Assembly: GCA_947259865.1 (NCBI GenBank)
Contig: CAMYNZ010000063.1
Span: forward strand, 1 to 20,311
Direction: 5' to 3'
Length of the DNA stretch: 20,311 nucleotides
Origin: an uncultured Desulfobacterales bacterium
Lineage (GTDB): Bacteria > Desulfobacterota > Desulfobacteria > Desulfobacterales > G020354645
In this document: positions 7,043 through 14,381 of the stretch, piece after piece
Layout: each line of letters begins with the position of its first letter
How positions within the stretch are numbered: position 1 is the first letter of the stretch
The notes under the pieces: generated by a model
The model's input: the letters and a program-made list of their open reading frames with translations, nothing else
What the model was told of the DNA's origin: nothing
Database searches by the model: none
Program-made: the position numbers and the translations under genes

Positions 7043-7366
7043 GTTGATCTCCTTTGCGCTTCTATCCATTTAACGATTATCATCAAAGTAGTTTGCCTGA
7101 TTCTCAAGTGGTTGCGCTTTGCCCTATAGTATCGCATGTGATTTAAAGCAACCGGACCGCGAGTGATTTTCACACGTATTTTCCGACTATCACAGGTCCG
7201 GTTGAGAGGCAATTTTTTTTCGGCAAATGGCGTGGGGTGTTCGCCATCTGAACTAGATATTGACTGATTCCCGGGCCTTTTGATAAAATGACCGATGATA
7301 GCCGATTTTTTAGAACTGGTTTCAAAATGAGCTTTGAAACCGCCTCTCATCAAAAAGGAGCTGCCG
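7043..7366. other. Divergent intergenic region with an extended inverted repeat
   Basis: This 324-base region separates the divergent OmpA-like and FlgO-like genes. It holds an inverted repeat AACCGGACC (7150-7158) / GGTCCGGTT (7195-7203) around a 36-base centre that contains the small dyad GTGATTTTCAC (7163-7173). A run of eight T's follows at 7213-7220. A sigma-70 promoter for the FlgO-like gene lies at 7260-7289. No clear promoter was found for the minus-strand gene. Confidence 0.5.
7260..7289 (+). promoter_or_regulatory. Sigma-70 type promoter for the FlgO-like gene
   Basis: TTGACT (7260-7265) and TAAAAT (7284-7289) are 18 bases apart. Transcription would start near 7296, about 70 bases before the TTG start at 7367. 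Confidence 0.5.
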
Positions 7367-8299
7367 TTGAAAAACCTAACCATATGGGCATCAATTGCCC
7401 TGTTCATCACAGTCATCTCCTGTGCTGCCGATAATACTGCTGTCCGGCAGCCGGCGCCGGTTCAAATAAAAAAGCAAACGCCACAATATACATCGCCGGA
7501 TAAGGCTTTGGACTATTTGGCAAGAGCCCTGAGCCAGAAATTGCAAACCGGGACCGGATCGAAAAGCAGCTCAAAACCAATGGTGATTGCCATCACCGAC
7601 TTTGTCACGGCTGAGGGCCGGATCACCCGTTTGGGACGTTATATTTCTGATAAAATAACGCCCTATTTTACGCGATCGGCGCGATTTTTGGTCCAGGAGA
7701 GAGCCTTGATCGATAAAATCATACAGGAGCATAAATTCCAGACCTCACCTTTCGTGGACGAGGATTCAACCCAGGAGGTCGGAAGACTCCTAGGCGCTGA
7801 GACCATCATCACCGGAACCCTATCAGAACTCAACAAGGCTTATTATATCAATGCCAAAGCCGTTGGGGTAACCCGGGGAAATATACTGGCAGCGGTTGAT
7901 GTCGAAATCAAAAACAGTGACAAGCTGGCAAATCTTTATGCAGCGGATCTGCCACAGTTCAAGAAGATAAAAACGAAAGTGTTCAGAGCCCAGGGAATCG
8001 GCATCCCTTCGCCCAAGCACAAGAATCCCACCCTGGCCCGAACGCTGGCGGCTCGGGCCGCCAGGGGTGTCGCCATGCGCAATTTGGTGGAGAAGATACA
8101 GGCCCTTCAGATTACTTCCGACACCACCATCAAAGACATGGTGACCCAGGATGATAGTATTCGTATTCAGCTCAATTCTACGCTTCAGGGCGCCCGGGTG
8201 GTAAACCAAAGGCAATTGCCGGACGGCAGTGTGGAGGTTGAAATGGAAGTAGAACTGACACAAGAATTTATTAAGACACTTCAATCAAGGCAGCGTTAG
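7367..8299 (+). CDS. FlgO-like outer-membrane lipoprotein
   Basis: A predicted lipoprotein of 310 residues: signal MKNLTIWASI... ending in VISC with Cys19, and Ala at +2, which favours the outer membrane. Residues ~60-160 contain MVIAITDF, LGRYISDKI, LVQERALID and LLGAETIITGTL. This is the pattern of FlgO/TolB-N/CsgG-type domains, known in Vibrio FlgO as part of the outer-membrane flagellar ring. The C-terminal ~110 residues (ARTLAARAARGVAMRNL onward, ending in VEMEVELT) resemble LPP20/FlgP repeats. The start is the TTG at 7367, with AAGGAG six bases upstream; an earlier TTG at 7334 has no such site. It converges on the LPP20 operon and shares its terminator. No flagellar gene is nearby, so a flagellar role is only one option. 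Confidence 0.75.
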   Translation: MKNLTIWASIALFITVISCAADNTAVRQPAPVQIKKQTPQYTSPDKALDYLARALSQKLQTGTGSKSSSKPMVIAITDFVTAEGRITRLGRYISDKITPYFTRSARFLVQERALIDKIIQEHKFQTSPFVDEDSTQEVGRLLGAETIITGTLSELNKAYYINAKAVGVTRGNILAAVDVEIKNSDKLANLYAADLPQFKKIKTKVFRAQGIGIPSPKHKNPTLARTLAARAARGVAMRNLVEKIQALQITSDTTIKDMVTQDDSIRIQLNSTLQGARVVNQRQLPDGSVEVEMEVELTQEFIKTLQSRQR

Positions 8300-8409
8300 C
8301 ACGGATACGTAATTGTTAAATAGAAAAGTTTTGATGTCCGGGCATCAAAAAGAATGCTTAATGCGGGTGAGAGTACTTCTATACAAAATTCGGGGCGTTC
8401 AAAATACAT

Positions 8410-8446
8410 AAGGCCATCGGAGCTGGCGCTCCGATGGCCTTTATTT
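8410..8446. terminator. Bidirectional intrinsic terminator
   Basis: AAGGCCATCGGAGC (8410-8423) and GCTCCGATGGCCTT (8428-8441) form a perfect 14-bp stem with a TGGC loop. T-rich sequence follows in the plus direction (TATTTT) and, read on the minus strand, also past the other side (TATGTATTTT). It therefore serves both the FlgO-like gene and the converging LPP20 operon. Confidence 0.88.
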
Positions 8447-8455
8447 TAAATATTG

Positions 8456-9028
8456 TTAATTGTTTTCCAATTCTTCTAGTTCGTCGTGCATTTTCTCAGC
8501 GTTTTCTCTGACGTAATCCCGCACTTTGGCATCCAGTTCCTTGTAGCTGTCCAGGGCATCCTTGAACGACATCATATCGAGCTCGCACAAAGAATAATAC
8601 GTTCCATCTTCTGGATCCATCCAGCGGTCGACGATCTGGGCCCCGTGGAGGGTGGCCTTGGTAAATGTTTTCAATGCCTGTTCCACGTGCTGTTCTTCCG
8701 AAGATTTTGACATGTCACCGGCAGTGGTGGAGGCCATGTAATCCTTGGCCAGGTAGGCCACATAGGTCTCCAGGGTCTGGGCAATTTCTGCCCGGGCGCG
8801 ATTATCGGATGTTTTGCGTAACAGGGCTTTGTTCTTGATGCCGCCGGCTGCACCGACCCCGTAAAAGACCTTGCCGCCTTCTACATCAAAGGCGCCGCTG
8901 CCCTTCATCACCCACTTCGGGCCCTTAACAGCCGTGTCGGCCGTCTTCGTAGGTGTGGCACAGGCGGTCATCAATACCATTGCAAAAGTCAAGATAATGC
9001 TCAAAACCAGTAGGTGTTTTGCTTTCAT
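8456..9028 (-). CDS. LPP20-family lipoprotein (small)
   Basis: A 190-residue predicted outer-membrane lipoprotein. The signal peptide ends in LMTAC (Cys23, Ala at +2). The mature part has the LPP20 pattern: PKWVMKGSG, VFYGVGAAGGIKNKALLRKTSDNRARAEIAQTL, read in pieces, followed by a region around DRWMDPEDGTYYSLCELD. LPP20 proteins include Helicobacter Lpp20 and Vibrio FlgP; the molecular role is structural or unclear. It is the last gene of the minus-strand operon, 10 bases after the protease, with a near-perfect AAGGAGGTAACC ribosome site before ATG 9028. The C-terminal 25 residues are charged and helical. The family call is firm; the process it serves is not. Confidence 0.85.
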   Translation of the reverse strand: MKAKHLLVLSIILTFAMVLMTACATPTKTADTAVKGPKWVMKGSGAFDVEGGKVFYGVGAAGGIKNKALLRKTSDNRARAEIAQTLETYVAYLAKDYMASTTAGDMSKSSEEQHVEQALKTFTKATLHGAQIVDRWMDPEDGTYYSLCELDMMSFKDALDSYKELDAKVRDYVRENAEKMHDELEELENN

Positions 9029-9038
9029 GGTTACCTCC

Positions 9039-10163
9039 TTACCATTTTTTTTCTTTATGTCGTTTAATTTTTCCCTTCATTTCATCCATCATATCTTCCA
9101 TGGCCTGGATGTCGCGTAGCAATTTACTCATTTTATAGGGTTTTTTGCGGGTTAAAATTTTACCGCCCGGGGACTTGATTTTTGCTCGCTTTTCTTTTTG
9201 CGGTTGTTTGGGCGGCGTGTATACTTTTGGTTTTGTCGATTTTTTCTGGGACGTGTCAGAGGTAGTCACCCCTGCTTGCCTGGGTTTGTCTTCTTCCTTT
9301 ACCGGGTCGGCTACTTTGGGCTTAATTTTTTCTTCCGTTTTGGGGGTAACCGTTTTGTTCTCGGCCTGCTTTGGAGCAGGGGCCGTTTCCTCGCCGGATT
9401 CGGCAATTCTTTCACGGTTCACCGGGACGGTGTATCCTAAACCGGCCAACCAGCTGACGGCTACATTGGACATGATCGAAAAATTAACATCGGTTATGGT
9501 CAAACCATCGGCGGCTTTTCTGGCGATCAGGGAATTGATGCCGACCATGTCCCCCTGTTCATCCAAAAGGGGACCGCCGGAATTGCCTCGGTTGATACTG
9601 GCGTCGGTCTGGAACAGGTTTTTGCCGGTTACACCGCCAGCATCAGCGCGGAAGGCGCTAATCACACCGGTTGTAAGGCTCCATAGACCGCCCTGTTCGG
9701 GATGGCCGATGGCATAGACCTGATCGCCGATGTCCACTACATCCGAGTCGGCAAAACTCACCGTGGTAAGGGTTTTATCATTGCCGGTAATTTTAAGCAG
9801 CGCCAGATCCAAAGGGACATCGTAGGCTAAGATTTTAGCATTATACCGCTGTCTAAGGTCCTTTTGGTGGTTTCCGCTCACCCGGCGCGGTTTCAGGTAA
9901 ACCGCGATGTCGGATTTTAATCTCGACGAATTGGGTTTGGTAAAGACGTGGGCATTCGTAATTACCAGGCCATCGTTGCGGATGATGGACCCCGTGCCGA
10001 CACTGCCCATTTGCGAGCCATCGGAAGCTAATATAAAAACAACCCCGGGACCGGCCTTTTTGTAAATATGTTTGGGTGAAGCAGCAAGAGCCGGGTAACC
10101 GGCAAGGCAAAACATGATTACCATCACAGTTATGAATGCATTTCGGAAATTGCCTTTGTTCAT
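9039..10163 (-). CDS. PDZ-less trypsin-like (S1C/HtrA-type) periplasmic serine protease
   Basis: A secreted protease of 374 residues with a Sec signal peptide (likely cleavage after ALA at ~27). The catalytic triad is visible as His72 in TNAHVF, Asp119 in LDLALLK and Ser195 in NRGNSGGPL, so it should be active. Unlike DegP/DegS, no PDZ domain follows. After residue ~250 there is a ~120-residue Pro/Lys/Glu-rich segment ending in a basic, amphipathic C-terminus (KLLRDIQAMEDMM...KEKKW). That tail could act as a tether or interact with peptidoglycan. AAAGGAGGTG lies 7 bases before ATG 10163. It is embedded between two LPP20-type lipoprotein genes, so processing or quality control of those lipoproteins is a reasonable inference. 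Confidence 0.85.
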   Translation of the reverse strand: MNKGNFRNAFITVMVIMFCLAGYPALAASPKHIYKKAGPGVVFILASDGSQMGSVGTGSIIRNDGLVITNAHVFTKPNSSRLKSDIAVYLKPRRVSGNHQKDLRQRYNAKILAYDVPLDLALLKITGNDKTLTTVSFADSDVVDIGDQVYAIGHPEQGGLWSLTTGVISAFRADAGGVTGKNLFQTDASINRGNSGGPLLDEQGDMVGINSLIARKAADGLTITDVNFSIMSNVAVSWLAGLGYTVPVNRERIAESGEETAPAPKQAENKTVTPKTEEKIKPKVADPVKEEDKPRQAGVTTSDTSQKKSTKPKVYTPPKQPQKEKRAKIKSPGGKILTRKKPYKMSKLLRDIQAMEDMMDEMKGKIKRHKEKKW

Positions 10164-10242
10164 TGCTTTTCACCTCCTTTCTTTGCAAAATGTTGTTTCA
10201 GAATTGATTGATGTCGGATAAATCGACAGGTATCTTACCATA

Positions 10243-11463
10243 TCATTGACCCTGGGTAAAAATAAATTTTGTCATGTCCTGGGCAATTTCAGCCGCCAGC
10301 AATTTTCGCATTTTTCGAACAGCGCGCTCTTCGGCCTGGGAGATGGTCAGGTGGCCTTCTCTGCCGGTTTTTTTGACACTGCCGAAAACGGCGCCGCCCT
10401 GCTGATCGACCAGATCAAAATAGGCTTTCCAACGGACAAACTTCCATTCCGAGGTTTTCTGTTCAATAGGATTAATTTCAACGGTTCCTCTTGCCAGCAC
10501 ACTGGCCCGGCCGACATCATCCAACACGGAAAACCCTTTCTGATTTAACGCCTCGACCAGTGCCTGCCGGATTTCGATTGCGCGACTGCCTTTTACCGAA
10601 ACAGCAATGAAAAAATCCCTGAGCAGTGCATCCGACAGTTGTCTTTTCATCTTGCTGAAGCTAAACTGGGAAGGGATTCCCTGACCGGAAGGATTCACGA
10701 TTCGAAGTTCCGTGTTGTAGGCATCTCTTAAAATGTATTCTTCCACGCTGGCTTTGAGATATTTTATTTTGGCAAGTGTATCCGTTTCTTGCCGGCTAAG
10801 GGAGACCAGTCTGTCTAAATCCTGGTCCAGTTCCCGTATTTTGCTTTGAAGGATTTCTATGGCTTGACTGCGGTCAAGTATAGCCAGCGCGTAAAAAAGA
10901 GGTTCCGGTTTGGTCTGTTGATAGACCTGTGCGACCCTTACTCCCGACAAAACCTTTTGGGTGGACACTTTGGTGATGTCTTCAATCGCAACGTTATCTG
11001 TGGTTTTGGTTTTGGATCCGGATACCGTTTGCAGATATTCCTGATAGGTCCGGGTCCTGGCATCGATTTTGGCGTGAAAAATCTTGGCAATTTCGGCCCG
11101 GGCTCTGTCTTCGGCTGTTTGGCGGTCGGGCGCATAGCCGACACCCGTCAAATACATAGATACCGGATAATGACGACTTTGACCCTCAATCCAATCCGGT
11201 CGCTTGCCTTTTGTGACCTTGACCGCCGCAGCCGGTGGGCTGACCTTCTGGCGGGGCTTGTCTTCACGAGACCGGCTTTGACGGACAACTTTCGGTTCGG
11301 AGGGGTTTTCTTCAGCGTTTAAATCCTCAAAGGCTTGATCCGCATTGGCCCGGATTCGTTCCTGGGGGATATCCGTTTGGGGTGTTGCACAGCCTGTGAT
11401 TATCATCAGCGGGATAGCCATAAAAAAGACCAACTTGGTTGTGTGTATCCGATGTCGATTCAC
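10243..11463 (-). CDS. Large LPP20-type lipoprotein
   Basis: A predicted outer-membrane lipoprotein of 406 residues: signal ending in IITGC (Cys25, Ala at +2), then a charged Pro/Lys linker to about residue 85. Residues ~88-220 carry an LPP20 module, with RPDWIEGQS, YLTGVGYAPDRQTAEDRARAEIAKIF and FYALAILDR. The C-terminal ~150 residues (from RQLSDALLRDFFIAVS, through IRQALVEALNQKGFSV) form a second domain that resembles the TolB-N/LpoB type, as in Vibrio FlgT; this second assignment is tentative. The start is GTG 11463, with GAGGG seven bases upstream. It sits 79 bases before the protease gene and 123 bases after the COG3014-like gene in the same operon. Confidence 0.75.
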   Translation of the reverse strand: MNRHRIHTTKLVFFMAIPLMIITGCATPQTDIPQERIRANADQAFEDLNAEENPSEPKVVRQSRSREDKPRQKVSPPAAAVKVTKGKRPDWIEGQSRHYPVSMYLTGVGYAPDRQTAEDRARAEIAKIFHAKIDARTRTYQEYLQTVSGSKTKTTDNVAIEDITKVSTQKVLSGVRVAQVYQQTKPEPLFYALAILDRSQAIEILQSKIRELDQDLDRLVSLSRQETDTLAKIKYLKASVEEYILRDAYNTELRIVNPSGQGIPSQFSFSKMKRQLSDALLRDFFIAVSVKGSRAIEIRQALVEALNQKGFSVLDDVGRASVLARGTVEINPIEQKTSEWKFVRWKAYFDLVDQQGGAVFGSVKKTGREGHLTISQAEERAVRKMRKLLAAEIAQDMTKFIFTQGQ

Positions 11464-11484
11464 CGTTATTCCCTCTTCGTTTCA

Positions 11485-11503
11485 AGGGCTTTTTGAAAGC
11501 CCT
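11485..11503 (-). other. Intra-operon stem-loop
   Basis: AGGGCTTT (11485-11492) pairs with AAAGCCCT (11496-11503) around a 3-base loop, between the COG3014-like and LPP20-type genes. No T-run follows on either strand, so it is more likely an mRNA stability or processing element than a terminator. Confidence 0.35.
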
Positions 11504-11586
11504 GGTTTGGCAGCCCCGACCATTTTGAAACGCCGCAGCGCTGCCCAGATGATCCGGGTTGATTTTCAACTACACAGAACAGCGGC

Positions 11587-12981
11587 TTATTGAAGCGACT
11601 GGTCGCTCAGGAATTTCTTTTCACCGGCCAGGACGGTAATATTTGGCAGCTGCCGTTTGCTGATCTCCAACCCGCTGGCGTTTAAATATCGAATACTGGC
11701 CTCATATTCTCCGGGTGGGATAATGGCTCTCCCGATTCTGATTTCTGCCGGCAGCATTCTCCAGTGACGCAGATCCGCTTTTTCAGTAGCGGCGGCTGCA
11801 ATGTTGCCCGCCACCTGGACCAGAAGCCCGAGGAGGGCACCGCCCTGATCTTCTGCCGCTTTGCTGGCGGCTTTAGTGGCCAGATATTTGGTCGTCGCCC
11901 GTGCGACGGCCTTGACTTTGATTCGCGCCAGACGATTTTCCAGATTGGTTACGGCAATGGAGCCGATATCTTCCATCATATACGTGTCAAATTGATAGGC
12001 CTGGCCGGTTGCAATGTTACGCAAAAGCACATCAGCATGGTGTGTCTGGTAGTTTTTTCTTTGAAATTCAGGATAAGCGATTTTTAGAATATAACCGTCC
12101 GGCATGGGGACAATCCATTGTTTTTCAACTTTTTCCGGACCCATTCCGTTGAAATGAATACAGTAAAGCTCGGCCATGTCTTTCTTTTGGGCCGGATCCA
12201 TGTATTTTACATCCGGATAGGCGGCCTGGATTTCAGCAACCTCCTTATTAAAGTCCAGTTCTTTTCCGGTGCTCAGCAGGTTTTCAATCAACAGGCCGGG
12301 TGCGGACACACCGTACCAGTTCGCATAATCATTGCGGTATATTTCTTCGGCTTTGCGATAGGAAATAAAAGCGTCATTGACCTCCCCCTCAGCCTCATAG
12401 AGTACCCCCATCAAAAACCGTATAAAAGCGTCTTCCTTGTATACATTCTTTTTGTCGTCGTCATAGCGGCTGTTGATCACATTGAGTTTGCTATCTACTT
12501 TTCTGGCCTCAACCAGGGCATCTTCCCGCTGGCCGGCGGCCGCATAGTTCAAAGCCATGAAAAGATTGACCAGGGCATTTTCGAAATCTTCCCCCCCGTA
12601 TGGGATGGTGTTGTCGTTAATCAAAAAAGAGGCAGCTTGTTTTGAGATGGATTTGGTGTACAGTTCCTCCATAATGCCTTCGGCCTTGGCCAGGCTTTGG
12701 GTACTTTGCTGATGATCCGAGGCAAAATGGTGCAGCAATCCTTCTTCCAGGTAGTAAAGGGCCGCATTTCTTTCTTTATACGCTCCTTTGCTTTTTTGCA
12801 ACTCGGCTATGGCCGAAGGATAATCCTGCTGTATAAGACACTGGTTTACCTTGACATAGTGCTTGATGGGAGGCGCGCACGAAAAAACCAGCAGTGCGAT
12901 GAGTGCCAGGGCCAAAATAAGATTTACGTTTTTTGCCGTTCTGGTTGAAATCTTCAGGGTTTTAACCGAACATTGCTTCAT
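11587..12981 (-). CDS. COG3014-like lipoprotein with tetratricopeptide-like helices
   Basis: A predicted lipoprotein of 464 residues. The N-terminus has a longer-than-usual charged region, then a hydrophobic stretch ending in LVFSC (Cys35, Ala at +2). Residues ~45-250 are helical with TPR-like spacing (AALYYLEEGLLHHFASD, FMALNYAAAGQREDALVEARKV, FLMGVLYEAEGEVNDAFISYRKAEEIY, in parts). After about residue 290 the protein becomes beta-rich with a Gly/Ala-rich insertion (~370-400). This architecture matches the uncharacterised COG3014 group, which I recall as a neighbour of LpoB in other proteobacteria. TTG 12987 is in frame, but ATG 12981 is preferred because AAGGAGG lies 7 bases upstream. It begins 38 bases after the LpoB-like gene. 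Confidence 0.75.
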   Translation of the reverse strand: MKQCSVKTLKISTRTAKNVNLILALALIALLVFSCAPPIKHYVKVNQCLIQQDYPSAIAELQKSKGAYKERNAALYYLEEGLLHHFASDHQQSTQSLAKAEGIMEELYTKSISKQAASFLINDNTIPYGGEDFENALVNLFMALNYAAAGQREDALVEARKVDSKLNVINSRYDDDKKNVYKEDAFIRFLMGVLYEAEGEVNDAFISYRKAEEIYRNDYANWYGVSAPGLLIENLLSTGKELDFNKEVAEIQAAYPDVKYMDPAQKKDMAELYCIHFNGMGPEKVEKQWIVPMPDGYILKIAYPEFQRKNYQTHHADVLLRNIATGQAYQFDTYMMEDIGSIAVTNLENRLARIKVKAVARATTKYLATKAASKAAEDQGGALLGLLVQVAGNIAAAATEKADLRHWRMLPAEIRIGRAIIPPGEYEASIRYLNASGLEISKRQLPNITVLAGEKKFLSDQSLQ

Positions 12982-13019
12982 TCGCAAACCTCCTTGTATA
13001 GTTATTTATGATTACCATT

Positions 13020-13598
13020 TCAGATTTTCTTCTCACCAATCCAAACTTTGATATTGTTGGCCATATCGATCAGCTCGAGGTTGGTTTGATAATACATCAC
13101 CGCCTTGCCGCCGATGTCGTCCCTGATCGTGTTGATCACGCCGACCAACATGTAGTCGGCACCGATCTCCTGACCCGGTCCTTTCATGGTTTCTTCCGAG
13201 GCGTGTTTGGCCTGGTCCTTGCGTTCATCCCGGATACCGGTCCTTTCTCCGCTTGACGCTACGAACTGGACCTCCCCTGAATTGATCAAGGCCCGCTCCA
13301 GATCCTTGACAAAAGTCTGGACATTTATATGTTCGTGGCTGCGGTTTTTAACCCGGCCGACGATAACCGTCGGAATCCGGCTGTCGTTTTTTACCCTGAA
13401 TCGTTCCAGCCACGGTCGGTTCAGGCAATCCTGAATCATCTCCTCGGACACCATCCGCGAATCAGCATCATTCCAACGTCCGCTGAGATCTATGGTTGTA
13501 TCCACCGCCTTACGCTCTACTGTTGTTGTGGCGCAGCTTGCCAGCAATAGAACCAGCCCCATGAGCAATGTCGTAAAGACAACTCCAAATCGTCTCAT
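13020..13598 (-). CDS. LpoB-family lipoprotein (penicillin-binding protein activator-like)
   Basis: A predicted outer-membrane lipoprotein of 192 residues; signal ending in LLASC (Cys22, Ala at +2). The mature part has LSGRWNDADSRMVSEEMI, PTVIVGRVKNRSHEHIN, FVKDLERALINSGEVQFVASSGER, ADYMLVGVINTI and YYQTNLELID (read in pieces), the pattern of the LpoB/TolB-N fold. E. coli LpoB activates PBP1b from the outer membrane; whether this one does cannot be told, and no PBP gene is in the window. The start is ATG 13598, because GAGGAGGT sits just upstream; the frame continues to 13727 without such a site. It is the first gene of the five-gene minus-strand operon. Confidence 0.82.
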   Translation of the reverse strand: MRRFGVVFTTLLMGLVLLLASCATTTVERKAVDTTIDLSGRWNDADSRMVSEEMIQDCLNRPWLERFRVKNDSRIPTVIVGRVKNRSHEHINVQTFVKDLERALINSGEVQFVASSGERTGIRDERKDQAKHASEETMKGPGQEIGADYMLVGVINTIRDDIGGKAVMYYQTNLELIDMANNIKVWIGEKKI

Positions 13599-13668
13599 TT
13601 TTGACCTCCTCTGAATTCGTTCGGCCAGAGTGCCCGACCAAACACAGTTGAATTTGTAGGCTATAAAA

Positions 13669-13696
13669 ATTATGGGCATCGCCAATGATTGTTCAA
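13669..13696 (-). promoter_or_regulatory. Possible sigma-70 promoter of the lipoprotein operon
   Basis: On the minus strand TTGAAC (13696-13691) and CATAAT (13674-13669) are 16 bases apart. Transcription would start near 13662, some 60 bases before ATG 13598. The match is moderate. Confidence 0.4.
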
Positions 13697-13727
13697 AAAT
13701 TGCAAAAACCGTGTTCCATATTTTCAT

Positions 13728-14147
13728 GTTAAATCTGGCCGGTATCAGCCAGGCAGGTAGTCTGACCCCAAGAGGCGATTGTTATTCATTTTTTTGATTA
13801 GGATTGGTTGTTAAAAAATTGCCTGGAGATTAATGACAAAATACGCTCGACGATTACCACATTCATCCATAAGGAATTTAGTTATCATTCAGTCTCATGT
13901 CCAGACGCGATAGAAAATCATGGAAGCCGTTGGTGGTTTTCAGGCTGAGAAATTTTCCCAGCATCCTTACACCAACATACACCATCGGAAACCTGGGATT
14001 TAAGTTAGCAAAGAGAATATCGAGAACCCGATATACAGTGTAACCCATAATATAATACAACATTCATGCCAACTTGTCAGCAGAAATAATAATCTAATAA
14101 TATCAGCAATTTCAAATGTTATGGGCTGTGCATTGCAGGGCGGTTTT
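13728..14147. other. Intergenic spacer between the lipoprotein and dsr operons
   Basis: No gene is confidently supported. A 61-codon minus-strand frame (13878-14063) gives a peptide with GKFLSLKTTNGFHDFL near its end, but it has no ribosome site and I recognise no family; it may be a gene remnant. Nothing else structured stands out before the direct repeats at 14148. Confidence 0.4.
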
Positions 14148-14200
14148 GCCAATAAATGTCAGTTTTTTGCCCTAAAATGTCAGATGGTGCCAATAATCAG
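14148..14200 (+). repeat. Three helically phased direct repeats upstream of the dsr promoter
   Basis: GCCAATAAATGTCAG (14148-14162), GCCCTAAAATGTCAG (14169-14183) and the shorter GCCAATAATCAG (14189-14200) begin 21 and 20 bases apart, close to two turns of DNA. They end 24 bases before the -35 box of the dsr promoter, where an activator would bind. An insertion-sequence end with iterated transposase sites is the other possibility. Confidence 0.55.
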
Positions 14201-14224
14201 ACAGTTACCATTTTTTATTTATCC

Positions 14225-14253
14225 TTGACAGGAATTTTCAAGTTGATTATAGC
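14225..14253 (+). promoter_or_regulatory. Sigma-70 promoter of the rsbRD-dsrMKJOP operon
   Basis: A consensus TTGACA (14225-14230) is followed after 17 bases by TATAGC (14248-14253). Transcription would start near 14260, giving a ~120-base leader before ATG 14382. Confidence 0.65.
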
Positions 14254-14300
14254 CTTTTCCTTGAGTCAAAATTTGTCGAGCAATTTTTATGACACGTAAA

Positions 14301-14350
14301 ACAGGCAATCGCCAAATGCTGAAAACGGCGATGGCGGATTAAGCGCCTGT
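14301..14350 (+). promoter_or_regulatory. Structured 5' leader of the dsr operon
   Basis: Two nested inverted repeats lie between the promoter and the first ribosome site: ACAGGC (14301-14306) with GCCTGT (14345-14350), and ATCGCC (14308-14313) with GGCGAT (14327-14332). The outer helix ends 7 bases before AAGGAGGG (14358-14365), so folding could affect translation. There is no T-run, so it is not an intrinsic terminator. Confidence 0.4.
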
Positions 14351-14381
14351 TGGTACCAAGGAGGGTGGAGCCGGTCTGAAC

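Noticed and set aside
13878..14063. 61-residue minus-strand frame between the lipoprotein and dsr operons
   Set aside because: The peptide looks protein-like near its C-terminus (FLSLKTTNGFHDFL) but has no ribosome site or recognisable family; possibly a remnant, not callable.
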